Source: Pseudochelatococcus contaminans (GTDB taxonomy: Bacteria; Pseudomonadota; Alphaproteobacteria; Rhizobiales; Beijerinckiaceae). From it: a DNA stretch of 64,000 nt. The translations under genes were made by a program, and so were the position numbers. Positions 55,932 to 64,000 of the stretch are shown one piece after another. The DNA lies in contig NZ_JACICC010000007.1 in NCBI RefSeq assembly GCF_014195635.1, forward strand, positions 1 to 64,000. Reading direction: 5' to 3'. The notes under the pieces are model-generated. The model was given only the letters and a program-made list of their open reading frames with translations. It did not search any database and had not been told where the DNA came from. Within the stretch, counting starts at the first letter, position 1; each line of letters starts with the position of its first letter.

Positions 55932-57716
55932 TCAAACCGCTTCGACCGGCAGGTAAACCGGCCACCACTGGGTCTCGCGCACGGCCTCAACGGGATCGTC
56001 GATCTTGGCCTCGGCAATACCCTGGTTGATGGCAGTGCGCACGATTTCCACGGCCACGGCGCTTGACGTGGTGCGCAGGTCAGCGTTGGAGGGCAGCAGC
56101 GAAGCACCGAGCGTGTCATCTGTCGCCTGTCCGGCCACAGCCTTGGCTGCTGCGAACAGGATTTCGTCGGTGACGATCTTGGCGCGGGCGGTGATGACAC
56201 CAAGGCCGACACCCGGATAGAGTGCGGCGTTGTTCGCCTGCGCGATCTTGTACGTCACGCCTTTGTACTCGACGTCATCGAATGGCGCGCCGGTAGCGAC
56301 GAGCACCTTGCCGTCGGTCCACTCGATGAGGTGGGCAGGCGTCGCCTCATGCAGAGCGGTCGGGTTCGACAGCGGGAAGATGATCGGGCGCTCGACATGA
56401 GAGGCGAGGTTGCGCACGATCTCTTCCGTGAACGAGCCGGGCTTGGTGGAGGTGCCGATGAGAATTGTCGGCTTGATCGCATCGACCGTTGTGGCGAGGT
56501 CGATGATACCGTTCGTCAGCTTCTCGCGCAGGGCCGCCAGTTCGGGCCAGCGCGTCTCGGCGTTCGGATCGGTTTCCACCCGTGTGCGCTTGAGATCGGC
56601 CACTTCGGCATGCGGACGGGCGTAGGGCAGTTGATAATCCAGCAGGCCATCCTTGAGATCGTCGGTTAGCAGGCCGGGCTCATCGACGAGCCAGATGCGG
56701 CGGGTGGCTTCTTCCTTCGACAGGCCCTGGCTGGCGATGTGGTCGCGGATCTGGTCGGCGATGCCGGCACCGGCCGTGCCGGCACCGTAGACGACGACGC
56801 GCTGCTCAGCCCACGGTGTGCCGCTGCGCCGCACGGCATTGAGCAGCGCGGCAACCACGATGGCGCCGGTGCCCTGCTCATCGTCGTTGAACGTGGGGAT
56901 GGTGCCGCGATAACGGTTGATGATGCGGCGTGCATTGGTCGAACCGAAGTCTTCCCAGTGCAGCAGCGCCTTCGGGAACAGTTTGCGCGCCGCCGTCACA
57001 TAGGCATCGATGAAATCGTCATAGGCCTTGCCGCGAGTGCGTCCGTGACGATAGCCGAGATACAACGGATCGTTCAGCAATTTCTCGTTGTCGGTGCCGA
57101 CATCCAGAATTACGGGAACGACGCGATATGGGCTTATGCCGGCCGCGGCCGTGTAAACCGCAAGCTTGCCGATCGCGATGTCGACGCCGTTGGTGCCCCA
57201 GTCGCCAATGCCGAGAATGGCTTCAGCGTCGGAAGCGACCAGAAGGTCGATATCGCCCGGTCCGGCACCGAAGTTCGCCAGCTTCTGCTCTACCGTCTCG
57301 GGCTCATTGATGGAGAGATAAATGCCGCGCGGCCGTGTGAACACTTCACTGTAATGCTCAATGGCTTCACCCACCACCGGATCGTAAACCACCGGCAGAA
57401 TCTCGAGCAGGTGTTCCTGAAGCAGCGCATAGAACAGTGTCACGTTGTTGTCGTGCAGACGCCACAGGTAGATGTGCTTGTCGAGATCCGTCGGCGCTTC
57501 ATGATAAGCAGCATAGGCCCGTTCAAGCTGCGGCGCGAGGTCTTCGGTCACGACCGGCGGCAGCAGGCCGTCGATCTGAAGGGCCTGGCGTTCAGCCTTC
57601 GTAAAAGCCGTGCCCTTGTTGAGCCCTGGGTCCCGAAGAACCTCATATCCCCGCGCAGTCGTCTGGATCTTGCGATCCGCACCAGCGCCCACAATCTGAA
57701 ACTTTCTGGCAACCAT
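55932..57716 (-). CDS. maeA: NAD(P)-dependent malic enzyme
   Basis: This protein has about 594 residues from MVARKFQIVG, chosen because GGAGA lies just upstream; MENQ four codons earlier is possible. It decarboxylates malate to pyruvate. FTRPRGIYLSINEP, LVASDAEAILGIGDWG, FNDDEQGTGAIVVAALLNAV and VVYGAGTAGAGIADQ are the malic-enzyme substrate and dinucleotide motifs; PIIFPLSNPTALHEATP is also typical. The length and the YRVVPVILDVGTDN segment match the long SfcA/MaeA form. It pairs with the fumC gene downstream; a LysR gene lies upstream on the same strand. Confidence 0.93.
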   Translation of the reverse strand: MVARKFQIVGAGADRKIQTTARGYEVLRDPGLNKGTAFTKAERQALQIDGLLPPVVTEDLAPQLERAYAAYHEAPTDLDKHIYLWRLHDNNVTLFYALLQEHLLEILPVVYDPVVGEAIEHYSEVFTRPRGIYLSINEPETVEQKLANFGAGPGDIDLLVASDAEAILGIGDWGTNGVDIAIGKLAVYTAAAGISPYRVVPVILDVGTDNEKLLNDPLYLGYRHGRTRGKAYDDFIDAYVTAARKLFPKALLHWEDFGSTNARRIINRYRGTIPTFNDDEQGTGAIVVAALLNAVRRSGTPWAEQRVVVYGAGTAGAGIADQIRDHIASQGLSKEEATRRIWLVDEPGLLTDDLKDGLLDYQLPYARPHAEVADLKRTRVETDPNAETRWPELAALREKLTNGIIDLATTVDAIKPTILIGTSTKPGSFTEEIVRNLASHVERPIIFPLSNPTALHEATPAHLIEWTDGKVLVATGAPFDDVEYKGVTYKIAQANNAALYPGVGLGVITARAKIVTDEILFAAAKAVAGQATDDTLGASLLPSNADLRTTSSAVAVEIVRTAINQGIAEAKIDDPVEAVRETQWWPVYLPVEAV

Positions 57717-58374
57717 CTGATTCTCCATCGATATTAACAGGGACAACATGCTCCTGAGCGGACAGGCTTTCGGAGCAGGGAATTGCGCGGATCGGAACCC
57801 GGCGCAATAAAACGAAATGAACGCTGTCAGGGCAGACGGGCCGGTCGATGCGGAGCCTGCCCCGGTTCAAGCGTCGGCCAGGCTCAACGAGCGGACCCGT
57901 TTGCACACACGACGAACTCGCTGGTCCACTGCGTGATCTACAGGCCAGCACGCGCATATCATCGAGCGACTTCCGCCACGCTGTCGTGACCGAAGCATTT
58001 CAACGCATTAGATCCGCCCTCACTGTTCCGCGGCCATGCGTTGGCGGCGGCAAGTTTCGAGACCTTGATCCAGCTGATTCAATCTGTCTCATAGCGCGAA
58101 ACGACAATGTTCGTTTCACTGGATGATTTCTCGGAAATGCAACCATCACCTGCCATAAACATGCCACCAGCGATCTCGAAATAATTTAATGCATAAGGCA
58201 ATATAAATAATAGTAATATTTCATGTAAAATTATATTTGATTGAAGTTTTTGTTAATAAAATTAATTCATTTTTTTATAAATTACTCAAATAAATTGCCG
58301 TTCAAGATAATGGGCGTCGCGGATAGTGGGTGAAATCAATGCTGTTGGCGTGAGGCATCATCCAGCTTGGGCTG
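57717..58374. other. Intergenic region upstream of the malic-enzyme gene
   Basis: No gene is recognised in about 650 bp. Bases 58180-58300 are very AT-rich. It must hold the promoter and any regulator site for maeA; I see no clear T-N11-A LysR box. Confidence 0.4.
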
Positions 58375-59283
58375 TTACTCGTCAGTTTTTGAAGGAGCGG
58401 GGTCGTCTTTTACAGCCGCGATCTGCTTAGCGGCCCCCTTCAGGACCGAGATAAAAGCATCCACCGCTTCATCAGTGTCCTCCAGTCTACCGTCGAGAAC
58501 GTAGTGAAGTTTACCGAGTAGAGGCAGCCCAAAGTCCTCGGATATTTCCGTGAGTCCGGGCGTACTAAAGCTGCGACCAATAGCCATAATGCCGAAACCT
58601 GCCTGTGCTCCAGCCAGCAGACCAAGCAGATTGCTGCTCTCTGCCACAGTCACCCAGCCACGCCCCGCCGCGCGGAGCGATCCTTCCGCAATACTCCTTG
58701 TAATACTGGGATTCAAATAGGAGACGAGTGGCACCAACTCCCCGTCCTTCAGAAGTTCAGCGGCCCAACCGACCCATATCAGCTCCTCTTCCCAGAGCAA
58801 TTCGCTGTTAAGCTGGTCGCCATGGCTTTTGCCCAGAATGATATCGACTTCGTGCGAGCGAAGGATGTCATGAAGATGTTCATTACGGCCAGTGATCAAT
58901 CGCATGCCGAAGTGGGGGAACTGCGCCCGGAACAGTCCCAGCACTTGCGGCAGTTTCGTTGTAGCGAATTCATCTTCCACACCTACCCTGAGCGTGCCTT
59001 TCATCGATGGGCGCATCAGAGAAAGACGTGCATTCTCGGCAATGGAAAGAATGGATCGAGCATATATCAGCATAGCCTCCCCATCAGGCGTGAGATTGAC
59101 CTGACGTGTGGTGCGGAAAATAAGTCGGCGCCCAACTCGCTTTTCAAGACGAGCGATCCTCTGACTGATTGTAGACTGAGAACATTCGAGAACCTCGGAT
59201 GCAACACTGAAACTGCGTTTTGTCGCAACAACATCAAACGTTTTGAGCTCATCTGTGTCGACTATGCTGAACTGCTCCAACAT
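58375..59283 (-). CDS. LysR-family transcriptional regulator
   Basis: This is a 302-residue protein. The N-terminal winged helix has LKTFDVVATKRSFSVASEVL and CSQSTISQRIARLEKRVGRR, with the usual LysR layout. The effector domain begins KGTLRVGVEDEFATTKLPQV. It is complete, unlike the LysR relic at 27.5 kb. It lies upstream of maeA-fumC-aquaporin on the same strand across a long gap and may control them, although LysR targets are usually divergent. The DNA on its other side was replaced by IS fragments, so its original target may be lost. Confidence 0.88.
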   Translation of the reverse strand: MLEQFSIVDTDELKTFDVVATKRSFSVASEVLECSQSTISQRIARLEKRVGRRLIFRTTRQVNLTPDGEAMLIYARSILSIAENARLSLMRPSMKGTLRVGVEDEFATTKLPQVLGLFRAQFPHFGMRLITGRNEHLHDILRSHEVDIILGKSHGDQLNSELLWEEELIWVGWAAELLKDGELVPLVSYLNPSITRSIAEGSLRAAGRGWVTVAESSNLLGLLAGAQAGFGIMAIGRSFSTPGLTEISEDFGLPLLGKLHYVLDGRLEDTDEAVDAFISVLKGAAKQIAAVKDDPAPSKTDE

Positions 59284-59577
59284 CTGTCTCTAAACCTCCG
59301 ATAGAGCATCAATTTTTACGTTTATACCACAAGATCAAAATTTTTAAATGGCTTTCTGCGGAACTTATCTAATTATCTATGAGGAAAATAAATTAATTAC
59401 AAAGTCAGATATCTAATTTTTGTGAAAAATAATTTTATTTCTATAATGCAACATTTTATGCTGACCATCTGTATTTTGTACCGTTAGATACTGTTCCAAT
59501 TCTGTCGCAGCACGGGCAAAGGGCTTAGAACCCCTAACAAAACCATTTATTAACCATCTCTGAGCGATTTCTCCAGA

Positions 59578-60221
59578 ATGGCCAAGAAAGTGCTTCCTGA
59601 TGAATTTTGGGCGGAAATTGTATCGCTGATGCCGGTCGAGGTGGCGCGGCCGAAAGGCGGCGGGCCCCGCGTCGGCAACCGCGAGGCGTTGCTGGGTATA
59701 CTGTTTGTGCTCTATACGGGCATCCCTTGGGAACGCTTGCCCTGTGAGGTTGCCGGGTGCTCGGGCATGACCTGCTGGCGCAATGGCAGGGTATCGGCCT
59801 TTGGGATCGCCAGCAGCGGCATATGCTCGACCGGCATTCCTCTCGCCGTTATCCTGACAGGGGCCAACCGGCATGACATCATTGCGCTGACTGATGTCGT
59901 CGATGCCGTCCATCCGGTTGAAGGCAAGCGAGGAAGACCTCGCAAACACCCCGGCAAGCTCCATGCTGACGAGGGGTATGAATTCGTCCGATGCCGGCGG
60001 GATCTGCGCAAGGGGGCATTGCGCCTCGCATCGCAAGGCGCGGCGTCGAAAGTTCGACCAAGCTGGGCAAACATCGTTGGGTGGTTGAACGCACATTCGC
60101 GTGGATCAACCAATTCCGCCGCTTGACCATCCGATACGAAAGCCATGCCGATCTCTACCGCGCATTCCTCGTCATCGCCGCAACAATCATATGTTTCAGG
60201 GCCATAAACAGGTTTTGTTAG
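59578..60221 (+). pseudogene. IS5-family transposase, internally deleted and frameshifted
   Basis: It opens MAKKVLPDEFWAEIVSLMPV and GILFVLYTGIPWERLPCEVA, then jumps from GMTCWR to sequence from the middle of the gene (LAVILTGANRHDIIALTDVV). Near 60030 the frame shifts, and the end reads TKLGKHRWVVERTFAWINQF followed by DLYRAFLVIAATIICF. About a hundred residues, including part of the DDE core, are missing. Confidence 0.85.
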
Positions 60222-60665
<444 letters not shown>

Positions 60666-61112
60666 CTTAACCAAATGGCCTCCGGCAAACCCGGGGCGGC
60701 TCAAATTTGAAAAGTGGATGGTGACAAGCTCCCCCAGCATATTGGGCGAGCTGCGGTCCGAATGACGAGCGCAGCCGGGTGCGGCTTCCGGCGGCCGGAC
60801 GCATGCAAGCAGTTGCCTAAGCGCTCAAGATTGGCCCTGGATGAAATTGAGTGCAGTACATTAATTTACAATATAAATATGGTTATCTTCGGGGTCAGGA
60901 TCGGCGCTGATGTTGCCCCATCCGGAAATGAGAATTAATGAATAAAATAAGATACCTGAAGTAATTACTCCGTAGGGTCAACCTTGGGCGCTTATTCACA
61001 GCAGCCGCCTGAATCGCCTCGGCCATGTGGCCGACTTCAGCTCTGTCTCCGACATCGGTAGGGTGACGTGCATGGCGAGCATATGGTTGTCCTCTCGAAA
61101 GGGTTGCCTTTT
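60666..61112. other. IS3 end and gene-poor stretch
   Basis: The first 40 bases (GGCCTCCGGCAAACCCGGGG region) look like the right end of the IS3-type element. Beyond that no gene is recognised; 60850-60960 is AT-rich. Confidence 0.4.
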
Positions 61113-61130
61113 AGTATCGAAATCGATACT
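61113..61130. promoter_or_regulatory. Palindromic operator of the toxin-antitoxin pair
   Basis: AGTATCGA / TCGATACT is a perfect 8-bp inverted repeat with a 2-base centre, 38 bp before the antitoxin ATG. Type II antitoxins commonly bind such palindromes to repress their own operon. Confidence 0.65.
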
Positions 61131-61168
61131 GTTAAATCGAATTAAAGTACCTAAATGAGGTGTGCCAG

Positions 61169-61435
61169 ATGAACGTCGTTACCGTCTCCGAGATCAAGCG
61201 TCGCGGCATGGCGGCCATCGAGGAGGGCTTGCAGCACGGCCCAGTGCGGATCATCAAGCGCAATAAATCGGCTGCGGTTGTGCTGTCTGAGGAAGAGTAT
61301 CTGCGCCTGACCGGGGAGCAACCGCAAGTCCGTCCGGGCATGACGGCGATGCAATGGCTGCTGTCGCAGCGTGCCGCCGGCACGCGGGACAAGGCGGAAA
61401 TCGATGCCTCGGTGGCCGACGAGCGCAACTGGTGA
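61169..61435 (+). CDS. Phd/YefM-type antitoxin
   Basis: This is an 88-residue protein. MNVVTVSEIKRRGMAAIEEG then PVRIIKRNKSAAVVLSEEEY is the Phd/YefM fold: N-terminal DNA binding, followed by a flexible toxin-binding tail. I start at the ATG at 61169, which has GAGG upstream; the frame opens three codons earlier. Its stop TGA overlaps the toxin GTG. Together with the PIN gene it makes a VapBC-like module. Confidence 0.88.
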   Translation: MNVVTVSEIKRRGMAAIEEGLQHGPVRIIKRNKSAAVVLSEEEYLRLTGEQPQVRPGMTAMQWLLSQRAAGTRDKAEIDASVADERNW

Positions 61436-61842
61436 TCGCATTCTTCGATGCCAACGCCCTGATCTATCTGATCGATGGCTGCGAACCGTTCGCCGGCCGC
61501 GTGCGAAGCCAACTCGCCGCGCTTTCGCAGGCACATCCCGATGTCGGAGCCGCGGTCAGCCGGCTCTCCTGGCTGGAATGTCGTGTGGGACCGATGAAGC
61601 ACAATCACGCCGCCGCATTGGCCCTGTTCGATGCGTTCTTTGCCCGGCCAGACCTCGTATGGGTGGAACTGAACCGCGACGTTGTGGAACTGGCCACCGT
61701 CATCCGCGTGCGGCACGGCCTGCGCACACCGGACGCTCTGCAGGCCGCGAGTTGTCTGCAGTTAGGTCCCGATCACGTATTGCTGACGGGCGATGCCGCG
61801 TTCCAGCGCGTACAGGGACTCAACGTGTTGCTCCTCGCTTGA
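61432..61842 (+). CDS. PIN-domain toxin (VapC-like)
   Basis: This is a 136-residue protein starting with GTG in the overlap GTGA. The PIN acidic residues are visible: FFDANALIYLID near the N terminus, ECR at about 46, TPDALQAA at about 103 and TGDAAF near 122. PIN toxins are metal-dependent RNases. The module lies just left of the second 345-bp repeat, a position where it could act as an island-maintenance device. Confidence 0.88.
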   Translation: MIAFFDANALIYLIDGCEPFAGRVRSQLAALSQAHPDVGAAVSRLSWLECRVGPMKHNHAAALALFDAFFARPDLVWVELNRDVVELATVIRVRHGLRTPDALQAASCLQLGPDHVLLTGDAAFQRVQGLNVLLLA

Positions 61843-61954
61843 AACTGCGCGAGCCCAGTCGCATGGTGTCTTTTGCTGTCAGGAAGGCGCATTGGTGTAG
61901 GGTGGGAAGTATCAAATCGCCACCTCCAGCGAATGTCGGTCTCGGTGGTTGCGT

Positions 61955-62298
61955 GCCCCCGCAACCAAAAATCACAAACAAACACAATAGCTTAAAGCCT
62001 CCTTCGGGAGGCTTTCTGCGTTTATAACCCCACAGCCACCCAATCCAAAATTCTCCGTTCAATACCAGTAACTTACAAATAATCCGCCAAACCGTACCAT
62101 TCCGTACAAATTCCTCCGTGGCACACGCACGGCACATGAAACAGAACAAATAATCATAAAACGTTCCTCGTATGAGCTCTCAGGATGACTTGATTTACGG
62201 CCTCCTCATGAGCAGGAGCGATCATCACCTTTGCCCGGCGCGACGCGATTGTGACCGCGCAGGCATCAGCATACGGGTTGTAATCGACACGCCATACA
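61955..62298. repeat. 344-bp direct repeat, copy 2 (tRNA 3' end plus downstream DNA)
   Basis: It starts GCCCCCGCAACCA like the tRNA end and runs to CGACACGCCATACA, paralleling 17836-18180. The two copies are in the same orientation and bound about 44 kb. Copy 2 is followed by a protease/MerR region and probably represents the original chromosomal flank of tRNA-fMet. Confidence 0.85.
61994..62015 (+). terminator. Intrinsic terminator with TTCG loop, copy 2
   Basis: A 9-bp stem AAAGCCTCC / GGAGGCTTT with a TTCG tetraloop. It is likely the native tRNA-fMet terminator. Its sequence differs from the hairpin of copy 1 but resembles the one at 50571. Confidence 0.82.
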
Positions 62299-62333
62299 CA
62301 CAAGGGGAGGGTGCAGCCTCTCCGGCGGCTGAC

Positions 62334-63091
62334 CTACTGCTCGCATACGACCAAAGCTGAAAATGATTTCGCTCGGTCCGCAATGTCTGGCGGCTTGAGC
62401 GTCGCGGCAACGGGGGGCGCCGATTTTAAGCTGAATGCCTTGGGCTTCCAGGAAGCCCTGTACGACACTTGCTTTGATGGCGAAGTTTACATTTTGCGCC
62501 AGATCATCTGTAGCCGCTGCTACTTTCAGGGCATTCAGCTTTGAAACTACCACACCCACCACATTACCGGCATCATCAAGCAGTGGCCCGCCGCTATTTC
62601 CGGGTTGAACTGGTGCAGAAATCTGAAGCATACGGTTGTCGTCTCGCAAGCCGGCAAGCGCCGTCACGCTGCCTTGCGTGAAGTTGCCGCTCGATGTGAG
62701 AATACCCGTCAAAGGGTAACCGAACACTGCCGCATATTCGCGCATCCTCACCCCCGGGGCGGAACGCAGCGACTGCGGGAGCGGGGTGATCTGTAGCGAG
62801 CAAGGCAAGATCGTTTATCGTATCACGGGACAGGATCCGGCCCTTTCGTGGAAGGTCTTGCGCGTAGCGCACGATTATCTTCTCGCATGCATCGCCGACA
62901 TGCGCATTGGTGACCTGTTGTCCCTCTTCAGAAACGTAAAAACCTGTGCCGGTAGATGTTTGCCCCGGTGGGTCGGCGTATTGAGGCAACGCTGAAGAAC
63001 AAATTCCTATCGCGCATTTCCGCCGGTCAGTCACCCTGAACTTGTTGACAGCCTTCAAATAGATGTGAATCTTACGTTGCGTAGAGATCAC
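62334..63091 (-). pseudogene. Trypsin-like serine protease, frameshifted
   Basis: The first frame has STGTGFYVSEEGQQVTNAHV with the catalytic histidine and DTINDLALLATD with the aspartate. The frame is lost in a C5G4 run near 62752, and the next frame reads VRMREYAAVFGYPLTGILTS to VQPGNSGGPLLDDAGNVVGV with the catalytic serine. A second shift near 62415 leads to PPDIADRAKSFSALVVCEQ and the stop. All triad residues are encoded but in separate frames. An S1C / Deg-like periplasmic protease is the family. The true start upstream is unclear. Confidence 0.82.
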
Positions 63092-63123
63092 AATCTTGAA
63101 AGTAGTTCCTGATGCCCGGTCGC

Positions 63124-63504
63124 ATGAAAACTGGCAAGTTTGTTGAACGTTCTGGCCTCACCCCACGCACCATCGATCATTATGAGAATCTGGGGCTCCT
63201 GAAACTCGCCGATCGCAAGGAGCATGCTCATCGCCACTATGATGAGGCTGTCCTTGAGCGGGTGAAGACGATTACCGCGTTGACGCAAATTGGCCTCAGT
63301 CTCTCGCAGGTCGGCGACGTCATCGATCTGTATTGCGAGGACCCCGCGACGATCGCGAGTCGGGACAAGATATTGGCAACCCTTGCGGAACATCTGGTCA
63401 AGGTCGATTCGCAGCTTGTCAATCTTTGCACATTCCGTGACAAGATTCAGTCCAGGATAACCGAGGTGGGGATGTTGAACCCGGCAGTGCCACAGGAAGG
63501 ATGA
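63124..63504 (+). CDS. MerR-family transcriptional regulator
   Basis: This protein has 126 residues from MKTGKFVERSG; an ATG four codons upstream is possible. TGKFVERSGLTPRTIDHYEN then GLLKLADRK is the MerR winged helix, followed by a coiled coil. No metal-binding cysteine set is evident: only two cysteines occur (YCED and NLCTF), so a redox or small-molecule signal is possible. It is divergent from the protease relic by about 30 bp. Confidence 0.85.
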   Translation: MKTGKFVERSGLTPRTIDHYENLGLLKLADRKEHAHRHYDEAVLERVKTITALTQIGLSLSQVGDVIDLYCEDPATIASRDKILATLAEHLVKVDSQLVNLCTFRDKIQSRITEVGMLNPAVPQEG

Positions 63505-64000
63505 GACGCGGCAGGAGCGCCCATGCTGCACTATCTCTTTGATTTCCGCATATTGTCAAACGGGCCATAGCGTGGTCGGCGGCCTGTTCCTCGCCGGTTG
63601 CAGCGGTGAGGTTGGCTTGATGCGCTATGTTTCTGTGAACCGCATGGAATGTAATAAGCAGTAGTAAAAGAAGATACATATTAAAATAAAAATATATTCA
63701 ATAAACCACATAAAAAAATATAGAAATAAAAAACAAAAGTGTGAAACAAAACACAAAACCCCATAATAAAAAACAAGCAATAATACGGTAAAGGCAAGCG
63801 AGCAATCGACAGCGCTGTGCCGGCTGCCGGCCGTGGAAATCCGCGTGATGGGGCGCGGGACCGCGATAGCGGCGCGGCCGGCAGGCCGTGCGCCCCGGAT
63901 ATTCACCTGTACCGGGAGAGCAGGCGAGGGGAGAGCTCCTTCAATCCGGCGGTGTCTCCTGCTGCCCTGTCTCTCCCCTTCATCACCCAACCGCATTCGC
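63505..64000. other. Right edge of window, no gene recognised
   Basis: Bases 63640-63790 are extremely A-rich, with long runs of AAAA. The last 180 bases are GC-rich and may enter a gene that lies mainly outside the window, but no motif is readable. Confidence 0.35.

Noticed and set aside
63625-63996. Minus-strand frame at the right edge
   Set aside because: It passes through a poly-A/T tract giving runs of Phe/Leu/Tyr; no credible start or domain.

Overview
The window looks like alphaproteobacterial DNA of the order Hyphomicrobiales, closest in feel to Ochrobactrum/Brucella or its rhizobial relatives. The signs are an initiator tRNA typical of the group, an Omp25/Omp31-type porin, a DUF3141 protein and high-GC coding DNA separated by AT-rich gaps. 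This placement comes from gene content only.

The window is an accretion of genomic islands at a tRNA-fMet gene (19-95). Island 1 (about 96-17835) begins with a decayed MoxR ATPase / VWA-metallopeptidase / LCCL operon. A defence cluster follows: an SF2 helicase; a HEPN protein; a two-gene cassette that matches type I Mokosh (kinase-helicase MkoA plus PLD nuclease MkoB); and a divergent zinc-ribbon HEPN protein. It closes with a frameshifted tyrosine integrase and a DUF1778 antitoxin whose GNAT toxin is cut off at the tRNA-like end sequence.

From 17836 to 18180 lies a copy of the DNA normally found downstream of the tRNA. A second copy lies at 61955-62298, so the 44 kb between them is bounded by 345-bp direct repeats. 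A third tRNA fragment, 39 bp identical to the tRNA, sits at 50495-50533.

Region 2 (18.2-50.5 kb) is metabolic and transport cargo: a DUF3141 / HlyD / RbbA / YhhJ efflux operon; an outer-membrane porin; a TonB receptor + NitT/TauT-type ABC importer + NnrS operon behind a striking 10-bp dyad; a YncE-like beta-propeller; a NimR/NimT-like regulator-exporter pair with an SDR; a siderophore receptor coupled to a PAF-acetylhydrolase-like esterase; and a 2-aminoethylphosphonate-type ABC importer. Region 3 (50.5-62 kb) is an insertion-sequence graveyard carrying an aquaporin / fumarase / malic enzyme / LysR set and a VapBC-type module. After the second repeat come a frameshifted trypsin-like protease and a MerR regulator, probably the old chromosomal flank.

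The best candidate for something under-described is the defence block 7576-14833, where a Mokosh-like pair is sandwiched between two unrelated-looking HEPN proteins that both keep an RNxxxH motif. Second is the TonB/ABC/NnrS operon with its private operator-like dyad. Many genes are broken by single-base lesions. These appear in several independent genes and include nonsense codons and deletions, so decay is likelier than sequencing error as a general explanation.
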